64,000 nt of DNA. Source: Ferruginibacter sp. GTDB taxonomy: Bacteria > Bacteroidota > Bacteroidia > Chitinophagales > Chitinophagaceae. The translations under genes were made by a program, and so were the position numbers. Positions 45,421-54,943 of the stretch are shown one piece after another. The stretch is taken from assembly GCA_014379905.1 (NCBI GenBank), contig JACMKX010000063.1:61676-125675 (forward strand), written 5' to 3'. Every line of letters starts with the position of its first letter. Within the stretch, counting starts at the first letter, position 1. Under the pieces are notes generated by a model. It was not told the origin of the DNA. It did no database searches and worked only from the letters and a program-made list of their open reading frames with translations.

Positions 45421-46054
45421 TTAAATGAGTTTATTTTCTTTTACATAACGGAGCATCAGCTGGGTACCGCTCACGTTTAATTTCTGAAGCAGGTTTTTTT
45501 GAGGCGTTTTTATAGTAAAAGGGCTTAGAAAAAGTTTCTCCGCAATTTGCGGCCCGGTAAGCCCTTCATACAACAACTGCTTGATCTGTTTTTCTCTCCG
45601 GGTGAGTATCGGCGTGCTTTTTTGAGGCGTCATTCACTGTTTGATACTGCTCCAGTATTTTTTGATTGGCTGCCTTGCTTAAGAATATTTTATCGTTCAT
45701 CACTTCATCAGTGGCGTCAATAAGTTCTTCTCTTTCCATATTTTTTAAAAGATAGCCGTTACCGCCTTTAGCCAAAAATTGTGTGATGATGCCGGCTTGG
45801 TTCGTAGAAGTAAGGCCGATGATCTTAACCGATGTATTTGTTTTGCGGATCTGGCTGCAAAGTTCAAGTACGTCAATATCAAGCAGGCTAATGTCGAGGA
45901 GAATGATCTCCGGTTCATTGGCTGACAAAAAATCCAGCGCAGCTGCACCGGATTTGCAGGGGCCCATCACTTCCAGGTAATCCACACCCTTCACCATGGT
46001 TGCCACACCATCCATTACTAAGGGATGATCATCTATAATTAAAATGCGGATCAT
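45421..46054 (-). pseudogene. NarL/LuxR-type response regulator split by a frameshift
   Basis: The first part (46054 down to about 45640) encodes a receiver domain: IIDDHPLV, IILLDISLLD with the phospho-accepting Asp, and SFLSKAANQKI-like linker. The second part, in another frame, encodes the LuxR-type DNA-binding domain: LTRREKQIKQLLYEGLTGPQIAEKLFLS. The frames join at a run of six A on the minus strand (T run 45618-45623 on the plus strand); five A would restore one reading frame of about 210 residues. The helix-turn-helix has TIKTPQKN where TxxTHRKN is usual. It is either a decayed gene, a phase switch, or a sequencing error in the homopolymer. Confidence 0.75.
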
Positions 46055-46394
46055 TGCTTTACTATCGTTTAAAAATGATAGATACGGATGGGCGTTACAG
46101 TTACAGCAACATCATCCAGCTCCGCAAAGATGTAGTAGTTGACAACAGGATCATTTCACTGGCACCAAATCCTTCTACCAGCACACTAACTATGCAATAT
46201 GAAAGTACAACACCGGAGAAAGTAGAAGGAAATATTTCAACAGCGGAGGTCAATTGTTGAAACAATTAAACTTTACCGTAACTAATGGTATTAACCAGTT
46301 GTACATTAACGGAGCTGAATTAGCCGCTGGTGTTTATTTGCTGCGGTTGAAAACGGGTAAGAAGGTATTAACGCAGAAGATTATAAAGCAATAA
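46055..46394 (+). pseudogene. Remnant of a T9SS C-terminal sorting domain
   Basis: From 46057 the plus strand encodes LYYRLKMIDTDGRYSYSN, a typical pre-sorting-domain strand, then ISLAPNPSTSTLTMQ, the hallmark PNP start of a type IX secretion sorting domain. This frame stops at 46260. Another frame from about 46230 continues QLLKQLNFTVTNG, AGVYLLRLKTGKKVL and TQKIIKQ, then TAA at 46392-46394, which is the expected end of such a domain. So a frameshift lies near 46230-46248. There is no upstream body: the remnant begins right at the start of the response regulator on the other strand. Confidence 0.8.
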
Positions 46395-46500
46395 GAAAGT
46401 TTCTTCTTCATTAAGTGCCGGTTTTTCATGTGTTGGGGCCTGTTTTTTTCTTTTTAATGAAAGGTATTTCGTTCCTTTACCGGGCAATTAGTTTACCGTT

Positions 46501-47127
46501 ATGAAACGAATATTTATCTACCTCTTATTACTTTCATCTTTCAATGCTTCGGCACAGGATTCAACCCAACCTTTCGACGGCCACAAATGGGAAGCACCCT
46601 ACCACTTGCCTCTCCCGGAAAAATGGACATTCGAACGCTTTCTTGTTCCCATCAGCTTTGCACCTGAAATTGCTTACAAAGGTGTGGAAGATATTCGCTT
46701 TGCACCCGGCTGGGCAAATAAAGAAAGTGAACAATACTGGAGTTATACATTTTTATGGTGGTTAGACGGAAAGCCGGAATTCAATGCAAGCATCGTGGCG
46801 GCTAATTTAAAAGCGTACTACAAAGGATTAATGAAAGTGAATATCGATACAAAAAAATACAATATCCCCGCAGAGCAGCTAATAGCTACCACTACTTTTC
46901 AAAAAACAATTACGGCCAACGGAGATCTTGAAACTTACACCGGCACAGTTCACATGCTGGACTATATGCAGCGGAAACCCATCACGCTGAATTGCCTCGT
47001 ACACTTTAAAGCATGCACAATAGAAAAAAAGACGGTTGTTTTTCATGAACTATCTCCACAACCTTTCACAAATAAGATCTGGGATGAATTTAAGGTGTTG
47101 TGGGAAGGATTTAAATGTAAAAAATAA
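46501..47127 (+). CDS. Secreted hypothetical protein
   Basis: A 208-residue protein with a signal peptide (KRIFIYLLLLSSFNASAQ, cleavage after the SAQ near residue 19), then a basic mature domain rich in Trp/Tyr (EAPYHLPLPEKWTFERFLVP and YWSYTFLWWLDGKPE). I do not recognise the family. The mature part looks like a mixed alpha/beta fold with two cysteines (NCLVHFKAC) spaced like a possible disulphide. It lies 106 bases after the T9SS remnant and 131 bases before the Pr6Pr gene. It is likely periplasmic; no function can be assigned. Confidence 0.75.
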   Translation: MKRIFIYLLLLSSFNASAQDSTQPFDGHKWEAPYHLPLPEKWTFERFLVPISFAPEIAYKGVEDIRFAPGWANKESEQYWSYTFLWWLDGKPEFNASIVAANLKAYYKGLMKVNIDTKKYNIPAEQLIATTTFQKTITANGDLETYTGTVHMLDYMQRKPITLNCLVHFKACTIEKKTVVFHELSPQPFTNKIWDEFKVLWEGFKCKK

Positions 47128-47142
47128 ATGCAGTACATTTTT

Positions 47143-47186
47143 CCCGCAGATCTGCGCAGATTAAATACCGCAGATTTTCGCGGATA
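47143..47186. repeat. Intergenic palindromic repeat unit
   Basis: CGCAGATCTGCG (47145-47156) is a perfect 12-base palindrome, followed by CCGCAGATTTTCGCGG (47168-47183) with 4-base inverted ends. The CGCAGAT core repeats three times. It resembles the CGCAGAT-type dispersed intergenic repeats seen in Bacteroidota genomes. Confidence 0.6.
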
Positions 47187-47258
47187 AAGCCAGAAAAAAT
47201 CTGCTCCATTGTAAAAAAGCCTTTTTTACTTTAGCTTTAGAAACCTAAATCAACAGAT

Positions 47259-47888
47259 ATGGCCGAACAAAAAAAATGGAATGAACAACAGGTTTTTGCC
47301 GGCCTGCTGGCCTTGATTGCCTGGGGTTCTGTAATAATGCAATTCTTCTTACAAAAAGGAAGCACCATTAACTTCTTTAGTTTTTTTACTGTGCAATGTA
47401 ATATACTGGTAGCCATCAGCATGACCTATACGGCAATTTCTCCTACCACAAACGGGGGGAAATTTTTTACCAATCTGTCTGTGCAATCGGCAATTGCCTT
47501 GTATATATTTATTGTGGGGCTTGTTTATAATACTGTGCTACGTGGGCTGGTGCCTTTAGCCGGCTGGGGTTTGTTTGTAGATACCATGCTGCACGTAGTG
47601 GTGCCGGTTTTGTATTTATTATTCTGGGGATATATGAGAACCAAAGGAAATCTTGAATATAAGAATGGTGTCTACTGGTTATTATTCCCACTTGTTTATC
47701 TTATTTATTCCATGGTACGTGGTGCAGCCATAGAATGGTATCCTTACCCATTTTTAAATGCGGGTGAACTGGGTTATACAAAAGTGGGTATCAACATCGC
47801 TGTAATGATCGCTATTTTTTTAGTTGCCGGTTTAATATTGATCGCTATTACCCGTTCCTTGAAAAAGGCAAGCGAAAAGGTTGACTAG
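47259..47888 (+). CDS. Pr6Pr-family six-helix membrane protein
   Basis: A 209-residue membrane protein with about six segments. Conserved blocks include FFSFFTVQCNILVAI (48-62), YNTVLRGLVP (90-99), DTMLHVVVPVLYLLFWGY, and FPLVYLIYSMVRGAAIEWYPYPF. These match the Pr6Pr (FAR-17a/AIG1-like) family. The function is not well known. It is a lone gene with a near-match -7 sequence, TACTTTAG, about 25 bases before the ATG. Confidence 0.85.
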   Translation: MAEQKKWNEQQVFAGLLALIAWGSVIMQFFLQKGSTINFFSFFTVQCNILVAISMTYTAISPTTNGGKFFTNLSVQSAIALYIFIVGLVYNTVLRGLVPLAGWGLFVDTMLHVVVPVLYLLFWGYMRTKGNLEYKNGVYWLLFPLVYLIYSMVRGAAIEWYPYPFLNAGELGYTKVGINIAVMIAIFLVAGLILIAITRSLKKASEKVD

Positions 47889-47932
47889 TTATTGATTAAT
47901 AAGTAACAACTACATTCGTGTAATTTATATTT

Positions 47933-49021
47933 TTATTTCCTAAACATATCATCCACCGCAGGTGCTATCGTATGAGATGCTTTGTAAGTATAACCCATAA
48001 TTTTTGCAATGGTTTGTGCTACCTGCATCTGGAATAACTGTTGTGCTCTTTTTACTTCCCCTTCTTTTTTGATTGCAGGACCAATCCCCGCTAAAAATAT
48101 CTGGCTGGCTCCCGGCACATCGCTGCCATGATCTGTCCATTGCTCTTTATTGATATCGCCTCTTCCATGATCCACGGTAAATAATAAAGTTGTTTTGTTT
48201 TTGTACTGCGGATCATTTTGTAAAAAGGTCCATATCTCTTTTAACCATTCGTCTACCTGCCTTGCCGCATCTAAATAATTTCTGTATTGAGCACCATGCG
48301 CCCATTCATCTGTTTCGCCATAGGAAATATATAGCACCCTTGGTTTGCGGATTTTTAAATGCTCTATAGCTGCGTAATGGGTAAATACATCCAGGCATTC
48401 TTCATCATGCCAGGGTTTGTGCCCATTGCTGCGCATGGCATTGATCAGTTTTTCTTTTTCAGTAGGATTTGAACCACCGCAATCATCAAAACCATTTACC
48501 ACCGGTATTCCACTTCTTGCTTCATTTAAAATTCTGTCAAAAGCATTCCAGGCGCCAAAAGCTGCTACTTTGCCTTTTAAGGATGGCTGGCTGTTCAAAA
48601 ATTCCAATACCGTGATATGAGGATTTGGTTTATAGCCATTGCTATTGACCAATGTATCGGGATAACCAGTCATTATTTCATTGTAGCCGGGGTAGCTAAA
48701 CCAGTACCGGTTGGCCACATCCACTTTATTATTAGCATTCCTGTTGCCGTATATGATACCTTGTTGTTGAATCGTGCTCCAGAAAAATGGCAGGATTTTT
48801 TTTCTCCTTTCTTCTTCTGAAATTGCCCAGTAATTTTTATAGATATAAGCACTATCTCCCTGGTTGAATTTTTTGTTATTGGCAATGCCGGTATCCATGC
48901 CTTTAAATACTTCCTGCCAGCGAAGGCCATCAGTAGTAATGATAATGATATTCTGTTGCGATGACTGGGAGAAAGCGTTAAGGGAAAGTAACAAAGCAAA
49001 CAAGGAAATTATAGGTTTCAT
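47933..49021 (-). CDS. Secreted alkaline-phosphatase-superfamily (phosphodiesterase-like) protein
   Basis: A 362-residue protein with a signal peptide (ISLFALLLSLNAFSQ, cleavage near residue 19). The mature start IIIITTDGLRWQEVF carries the first metal-binding Asp; GYNEIMTGYPD is the region where the nucleophile lies in this superfamily, and LFTVDHGRGD and WTDHGSDVPGA are C-terminal metal-ligand blocks. The fold is that of sulfatases/phosphodiesterases/alkaline phosphatases. It lies between the Pr6Pr gene and GH92, and 111 bases separate it from the latter. The true substrate (phosphoester, sulfate or phosphonate) is not known. Confidence 0.85.
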   Translation of the reverse strand: MKPIISLFALLLSLNAFSQSSQQNIIIITTDGLRWQEVFKGMDTGIANNKKFNQGDSAYIYKNYWAISEEERRKKILPFFWSTIQQQGIIYGNRNANNKVDVANRYWFSYPGYNEIMTGYPDTLVNSNGYKPNPHITVLEFLNSQPSLKGKVAAFGAWNAFDRILNEARSGIPVVNGFDDCGGSNPTEKEKLINAMRSNGHKPWHDEECLDVFTHYAAIEHLKIRKPRVLYISYGETDEWAHGAQYRNYLDAARQVDEWLKEIWTFLQNDPQYKNKTTLLFTVDHGRGDINKEQWTDHGSDVPGASQIFLAGIGPAIKKEGEVKRAQQLFQMQVAQTIAKIMGYTYKASHTIAPAVDDMFRK

Positions 49022-49132
49022 GTTTTTAATTTTAAAGTACCTCCCGGCGCTGCCTTCGTTCGGTTGATCTTTGCAATGAAATATTCAACGCAAAGAAAAG
49101 AAGCGCAGGAGATTAAGCAGAGAGAAATTCCA

Positions 49133-52063
49133 TTATTTAATTATTATTTCATCAATAAACAAATGCGACGGATAGCCGGCACTCTCATGCCAGGCTGGTA
49201 ATTTACCCCCGCTTTTTGCGATAATGCGTACATACCTGGCTGTAATATTTTCCTTCACATCTCCACCCATTGTTATCGCCTGTGCAGGCCGCTCCTCCGA
49301 TGAGCCGTCGTAAATAATATTTGAGACTTTGCGGTAATTAATTCCATCGTTGCTCACTTCAAATAATATCTCTTTCGGAAACTTTATCCAGGGGCTGATA
49401 TCTTCCAATACATGCAAACCTAAAAAGTCGATTTTTTTCGGTTGCTTAAATGCAACTACCGCTTCAAAATCCTGGTCGTAATAACTTTGCCATTCGCCGG
49501 TTTTCCAGTTGCTGGTACCTGTAATTCCATCTATCAAAGCTTCCGGACCGCCGGCGGTGTACATGGAGTGTACTTTGCTTTTAATAGTTATGGTTCGGTC
49601 TGATACTACTTTATAAAATTGCTGACTGGCTTCTTTACTTTTATTGCTGCCCTTTTGTGCATAATATTTTACCAGGGATGCATTGCGTAAAACAAATGGT
49701 TTTGTGTATTTTGTCCATGTGCCTTCCTTTTTTCCTTCGGGTTGAATGCTATAAAAGACGGTTGCTTCTTTATCAATATCTTTCATAACAACTGTCAGGG
49801 CTTCCTTTATTTTATTAGAAGTTATTTCAAAATAAGGAACAGGAACAAAACCAGCATCATCTATCATTGCCACCGGCATTTCATTCTCGTTTATGCCTCT
49901 TTGATAATTGGGAGCTGATGCCATTTCAAAAACCATAGTCCCGCCCTGTTCTATATCCTCACTTTTGATAAAAGTATTATTATATGCAACTCTATTCAAC
50001 TCTATACCCTGTACATAAAAATTTTTGTTGGTTAAATTCCTCGCAGCAATGGTAAAGGTTTTACCATTTTCCAGATGCAGTTTTACTTCCTCAAATACCG
50101 GGGTACCCAAAGTATATATACCACTTGCAGGCGTAGCCGGGTAAAACCCCATGGCACTAAAAATATGCCAGGCACTCATTTGTCCGCAGTCTTCATTGCC
50201 TATTAATCCTTCGGGACTATTCAAATAAAATTCCTTGTTGATCTTACTTACCAGTTCCTGTGTACGCCAGGGTTTGCCCGCATAGTTAAACAGGTAGGCC
50301 ATGTGATGGCTGGGTTCATTGCCCTGTGCATATTGGCCTATCAGGCCTGTAACATCTGCCTGGTCACGGCCGCTTAATGGTTCTTTGGTAGTAAAAAGTT
50401 CATCCGCTTTGGCAGCAAACTTTTCTCTTCCTCCGTATAATTTTGCCAGGCCGTTAATATCCTGCGGAACGGCAAAACTATAATGCCATGAATTTCCTTC
50501 TGTGAAAAAATTATTTACTTCACCGGCTTTAAATGGCGAGTACCAAAAGCCCTGCACTTTGCCACGGATATGACCTGTAGAAGGATCATATAGATTTCGA
50601 TAATTCAAAGACCGCTGCATATATTTTTTATACACCGTATCGTTGCCAATATTTTTTGCAAACTGTGCAATGCACCAGTCATCATAAGCATACTCCATGG
50701 TTTTGCTGGCGCTCTCATGATCATCGTCATTACTAATAAATCCTTTGGCCTGGTAGGCATTTAATCCAAAGCGGTTACTCTCTGCATAATCTGTCATTGC
50801 CTTTAATGCATATTGGGCATCAAAATTTTTAATGCCTTTGTTATAGGCATCTGCAATTACAGGAATGGAATGATAACCGATCATACAAAAAGTTTCATTG
50901 GCACTTAATTCCCACACCGGCAACATACCGCCATATTTGTATTGCGCTAAAAAAGTATTGATCCAGTCGCCGCTTCTTTTTTTGTTAATAATGTTCATGA
51001 GCGGGTGTAAAGCCCTGTAAGTATCCCACAAACTAAAAACGGTATAGTTAGTAAACCCACTGGCTTTGTGAACCTGCTTGTCTGTTCCCCGGTATTCGCC
51101 GTTTACATCAGTATAAACATTCGGATGGAGGGAGGTGTGGTACAATGAGGTATAAAAAACGGTTTGTTCGTCTTTTGTTCCACCTTTTACTTCTATCTTC
51201 CCCAACTCCCTGTTCCAGGCATTTTGGGCATTTGTTTTTACTTCATTAAAATCCCAGCCCACAATTTCTGTGTCAAGGTTCATATGCGCATTTTCCATGC
51301 TTACGCCGGAGATGCCGATTTTTACATTGATGGTTTTGTTTTTTTCCAAATCGAAACTGAAAAAAGCCTTTGTATGATTTGCAGAATTTGAAAGAAGCCC
51401 TTTTTGTAGTTCAAACCCGTGAGATCTTATCGGGGTTTCAAATTTTAAATAAAAATAAACCACTTGGTTGCTGGCCCAGCTTTTACTCCGGCGCATGCCA
51501 CGTACCTCATATTCATTTACTATTTCTAAAGAAGACTCCAATACTTCATCCCTGTGTTTCAGGTCGATCAAAACTTTCCCTTCCTTTGCATCAGCAGGAA
51601 AACTATATTGATGCATACCTGCCCGAACTGTCGTGGTAAGCGCTGCTTTGATATTATATTTATCCAGCAACACTTCATAATATCCTGCATGTGCTTTTTC
51701 ATTTTTATGTGAGAAGACAGACGCATATTCTTTGTTGTTCCATTTAACTTCGCCGGTGAAGGGCATTAATAAGATATCACAGTAATCAGGAATGCCGGTA
51801 CCGCTTAAATGTGTGTGCGAAAACCCATAGATCAGGCTGTCGCTGTAATGGTAACCGCCGCAGCCATCCCAACCCTCCAGCCTTGTATCCGGGCTTAGTT
51901 GCATCATACCAAAAGGCATACTGGCGCCGGGGTATGTATGGCCGTGCCCACCTGTACCAATAAATGGATTTACAATGAAGGCGTAATTTTTTGTTTGGGC
52001 AAATATATTATTGCAAAAAAATAATACAACAGACAGGACAGCAAAAGATCTCAAAAATTTCAT
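49133..52063 (-). CDS. GH92 alpha-mannosidase with C-terminal discoidin-like domain
   Basis: A 976-residue secreted glycosidase. Residues 1-22 are a signal peptide; VNPFIGTGGHGHTYPGASMPFGM is the GH92 N-terminal signature (split here as read, 32-54). The catalytic half has QGNEPSHHMAYLF and GNEDCGQMSAWHIFSAMGFYP. The C-terminal part (about 840-976) reads as an F5/8 type C-like domain (ALIDGITGTSNWKTGEWQS and VSNDGINYRKVSN). Family members are Ca-dependent exo-alpha-mannosidases acting in the periplasm or on the surface. No SusC/D pair lies next to it. A palindrome-overlapping promoter box precedes the gene. GH92 assignment is firm; linkage is not known. Confidence 0.95.
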   Translation of the reverse strand: MKFLRSFAVLSVVLFFCNNIFAQTKNYAFIVNPFIGTGGHGHTYPGASMPFGMMQLSPDTRLEGWDGCGGYHYSDSLIYGFSHTHLSGTGIPDYCDILLMPFTGEVKWNNKEYASVFSHKNEKAHAGYYEVLLDKYNIKAALTTTVRAGMHQYSFPADAKEGKVLIDLKHRDEVLESSLEIVNEYEVRGMRRSKSWASNQVVYFYLKFETPIRSHGFELQKGLLSNSANHTKAFFSFDLEKNKTINVKIGISGVSMENAHMNLDTEIVGWDFNEVKTNAQNAWNRELGKIEVKGGTKDEQTVFYTSLYHTSLHPNVYTDVNGEYRGTDKQVHKASGFTNYTVFSLWDTYRALHPLMNIINKKRSGDWINTFLAQYKYGGMLPVWELSANETFCMIGYHSIPVIADAYNKGIKNFDAQYALKAMTDYAESNRFGLNAYQAKGFISNDDDHESASKTMEYAYDDWCIAQFAKNIGNDTVYKKYMQRSLNYRNLYDPSTGHIRGKVQGFWYSPFKAGEVNNFFTEGNSWHYSFAVPQDINGLAKLYGGREKFAAKADELFTTKEPLSGRDQADVTGLIGQYAQGNEPSHHMAYLFNYAGKPWRTQELVSKINKEFYLNSPEGLIGNEDCGQMSAWHIFSAMGFYPATPASGIYTLGTPVFEEVKLHLENGKTFTIAARNLTNKNFYVQGIELNRVAYNNTFIKSEDIEQGGTMVFEMASAPNYQRGINENEMPVAMIDDAGFVPVPYFEITSNKIKEALTVVMKDIDKEATVFYSIQPEGKKEGTWTKYTKPFVLRNASLVKYYAQKGSNKSKEASQQFYKVVSDRTITIKSKVHSMYTAGGPEALIDGITGTSNWKTGEWQSYYDQDFEAVVAFKQPKKIDFLGLHVLEDISPWIKFPKEILFEVSNDGINYRKVSNIIYDGSSEERPAQAITMGGDVKENITARYVRIIAKSGGKLPAWHESAGYPSHLFIDEIIIK

Positions 52064-52080
52064 CAGGCTAATTTGATAGT

Positions 52081-52099
52081 GAACAGGTGTTCAAAAATA
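52081..52099 (-). promoter_or_regulatory. -7 box and overlapping palindrome upstream of GH92
   Basis: The minus strand reads TATTTTTG (52099-52092), 28 bases before the GH92 ATG. GAACACCTGTTC (52081-52092), with 5-base inverted arms, begins at the final G of this box and would lie over the transcription start, a position suited to an operator. Confidence 0.35.
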
Positions 52100-52125
52100 G
52101 CTGAAATAATCCGGTAAAGAAAGGG

Positions 52126-54939
52126 TCAATCATCTGAATCTTTTCTTCCAAATTTCCGTGGATAGTAGGCAAAAGTGAGCAAAAAATATTGCTGCAATCC
52201 ATTGGTAATAGTAGTAGAAGTTCCGTCAATATTGGTATTGGTATTTATATTCTGAAATTTTTTCAGCAGGTCAAAAGCAGAAAACTTTAATTCTCCCTGT
52301 TTGCCTTTTAAAAACCTGTAGGAGCTGAAAGCATGCCATAATATTACCGTGTTGGAAACATTGCTGTTGTCTGTTGTACTTACAGTAGTATTGAAACTTA
52401 AATTTTTAGAATAGTTTACTGTGGCGCCAAACTGTGTGGAGCTGTTGGTTACTTTATAGGATGACAGCCCGCTTCCCGTTTGACTGGAAGAATAGGTGCT
52501 GACAACCTCTGCCAATTTTAATATGAGCAGCGTTTTTAATGAATATTGAAGATTAACATTGTGCGTAAAACTCCGGCTCCTGTTATTAGATATAATTCCA
52601 TCTATAAAATGGGTGCTTCTGTTATTCCCTATAGTACCACTGTATTGTAACTGAAGCGAATTTTTTCTGATCTTCCTCGAAACATTGGCGGAATAATTCA
52701 GGCTATAATCTACCCCGTCTTTCGCATTGATAGTATATTGCAATCTTTTACCGGAAATATCATTGATAACACTGTCGGCTATCGGGTTTGTTTTATAAGC
52801 CATGTTGCCACTTACGGAAGCGTTTACTTCGTATTTTGCTTTTGGCTTTCTTTTATTAACAGAAAAATTGAAATTGACATTATCGGTACGGGTGTTTTTT
52901 AAATCAGGATTTCCAAATCTTACATTATACACATTGATGCTATCGGTAATTGTATATAATTGGTCAATTGCCGGGTAAGTATAATTCCTGTTGAAACCGA
53001 AGCTTAAATTATACATCATTTTATCTTTTATGCCATAATTGTAATTCAAGCCCAGGCTTGGTGTAAAAAAAGAAAAAGACCTGTCAACATTACGAATGGC
53101 AAGCGAAGAACTGTTCATTTCTTTTCTGATGCTCTGTGCCAGTCTGAGAGATAAAGATACATTCCTGCTGTACCTGGCCGCCCATTTATTAAATGACTTT
53201 TGAAAAACAACACCAGGTGTATATCGTATTGTTTGCAATTTGTTGTTGTTTGTTAACCCGTTATTGACCATAAACTTTTGCGCATTGCTGTCGTAATCAT
53301 TTACAATCGCATAGCTTTTATTTTGATCATAAGTAAATGCCTGTAACAGGTTTAAATCCACCCCAAAAAGATTGAAGCGCCGGAATAATAAACGGCGCAA
53401 CCCATAATAATTAAGGTTGAAATTTAAACCCATACTCTCCTGGTCGTTATTGTAAAGGCGGTTGTAACTTGTATCCGCAGCCGGGTTCGCATAGGAATTA
53501 AATATGCTGCGAGTATTTCTTTCTGATTGATTGTTATTGAAATTGCCTGAGACGGTCAGGTTAAATCTTGTCAATGGATTTACATTGCTGAAATTACTCA
53601 ATGCAAGACTTATATTTCCTGAGCGGGAATTCGTTCTGCTATCCGAATTTCCCTCATTGGTACTTTGCAGTGCTTTGCTGCTATCTTTTACAGCCGTAAA
53701 ATTATTGCTGAAAGACCTGCTGTCATTAAAATTACTGTTTGCAGATAAGTTTAAATTTTTTGAACTACTGTTTGATTTTGTATAAGTAATGCCGGCCGAA
53801 TACCCCCGGATATCGGTATTATTACTATTACTGCTTTCTATAAATTGAGAAAAATCTTTTGTCGTGCGTTCCTGGACAGTATTGCCTGATACAAAATTAT
53901 TGTTACCAGTATGATTGTAATTGGAGGAAATGTTGTTATACCTGCTACCGTTTTCAGAATAAACAAAGTCATGGGTATAAACCGCCCCCAGTGAAAAAGT
54001 TTTACTGATACCGCTTCTGCCAAAACTGCTTACATTAAAATTATTGGGATTTATTTTACGAAAACTATTATTGGAAAGCATTTGCTGTATACTTCCCACA
54101 CTTTTATTAATGTTATTGGTTCCTCCACCTATACTCAGGCTATTGGTTTTATTATACAACTGGAATGAGCCATCAGATTCATACCGGTTATCGGTACCAT
54201 AACCCAGGCCTGCTTTTCCAAAATAACCGCTCTTCTTATTCGCTTTCAATTTAATATTCATTGTATACACAGAGTCTTGCTCGGTATTATCTCTCTGCTC
54301 TTTTGTACGATCTACTTCCTGGTATACCTGTATTTTTTCAATAGCATTTTTAGGCAGATTTTGTGTAGCGATGGTTGGGTCAGTTTGACTTAAAAAGGGT
54401 TTTCCATCCACTAAAATTTTAGGTACAGGCCTGCCGTTTACTGTAATAGTTCCATCTGCCCATATTGTTATGCCCGGCACCTGGTTTAACAGCTCCTCCG
54501 CAACGGCAGTTTTTTCCATTTTAAAAGCAGCAGGGTTAATTTCCAATGTATCTCCATTCATCCTGATAGGAACAACAGACCTTATCACAACCGCATTGCT
54601 GTCATCAATATTTACAGGCAAAGCAATGCGAAAGCTTTGAGCAGGTTTTATACTATCCAGTTTAAAATGTCGTTTGTAAGATCTGTAGCCTACATAGGAA
54701 ACATCCAAACGCAGCTCCCTGTTCAGGGGCAGTTTGGGAAAAGAAAAATTTCCGTACTTATCGGTAAGCTGGTAATTGACCAGGGTTGAATCTTTTGCAA
54801 AAATGCTTATAGTAGCCAGTTCCAAAGTAGTATTGCTTACAGAATCAATTACAATACCGGATATTTTCCCGTTGGATACCTGGCTCATTGCGGAGGCCAC
54901 ACCAAAAAACACTATAAATAGGAAAAGATATCGAAGCAT
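52126..54939 (-). CDS. Outer-membrane beta-barrel (TonB-receptor-like) protein
   Basis: A 937-residue protein with a signal peptide (1-19) and a carboxypeptidase-regulatory-like domain (about 22-110). A plug-like region follows (NQVPGITIWADGTITVNGRPVPKILVDGKPF), then a long beta-rich, Asn/Ser-rich region of the OMP_b-brl type. No TonB box is evident. Unlike classical SusC it lacks the SusC signature and has no SusD partner nearby. It starts 4 bases after the stop of the propeller gene at 54944, so the two form an operon. The ligand is unknown. Confidence 0.87.
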   Translation of the reverse strand: MLRYLFLFIVFFGVASAMSQVSNGKISGIVIDSVSNTTLELATISIFAKDSTLVNYQLTDKYGNFSFPKLPLNRELRLDVSYVGYRSYKRHFKLDSIKPAQSFRIALPVNIDDSNAVVIRSVVPIRMNGDTLEINPAAFKMEKTAVAEELLNQVPGITIWADGTITVNGRPVPKILVDGKPFLSQTDPTIATQNLPKNAIEKIQVYQEVDRTKEQRDNTEQDSVYTMNIKLKANKKSGYFGKAGLGYGTDNRYESDGSFQLYNKTNSLSIGGGTNNINKSVGSIQQMLSNNSFRKINPNNFNVSSFGRSGISKTFSLGAVYTHDFVYSENGSRYNNISSNYNHTGNNNFVSGNTVQERTTKDFSQFIESSNSNNTDIRGYSAGITYTKSNSSSKNLNLSANSNFNDSRSFSNNFTAVKDSSKALQSTNEGNSDSRTNSRSGNISLALSNFSNVNPLTRFNLTVSGNFNNNQSERNTRSIFNSYANPAADTSYNRLYNNDQESMGLNFNLNYYGLRRLLFRRFNLFGVDLNLLQAFTYDQNKSYAIVNDYDSNAQKFMVNNGLTNNNKLQTIRYTPGVVFQKSFNKWAARYSRNVSLSLRLAQSIRKEMNSSSLAIRNVDRSFSFFTPSLGLNYNYGIKDKMMYNLSFGFNRNYTYPAIDQLYTITDSINVYNVRFGNPDLKNTRTDNVNFNFSVNKRKPKAKYEVNASVSGNMAYKTNPIADSVINDISGKRLQYTINAKDGVDYSLNYSANVSRKIRKNSLQLQYSGTIGNNRSTHFIDGIISNNRSRSFTHNVNLQYSLKTLLILKLAEVVSTYSSSQTGSGLSSYKVTNSSTQFGATVNYSKNLSFNTTVSTTDNSNVSNTVILWHAFSSYRFLKGKQGELKFSAFDLLKKFQNINTNTNIDGTSTTITNGLQQYFLLTFAYYPRKFGRKDSDD

Positions 54940-54943
54940 GCGA

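Noticed and set aside
45421..45633. A separate small LuxR-type protein
   Set aside because: The frame joins the receiver domain at an A6 run with no own promoter; one frameshifted gene explains both pieces better.
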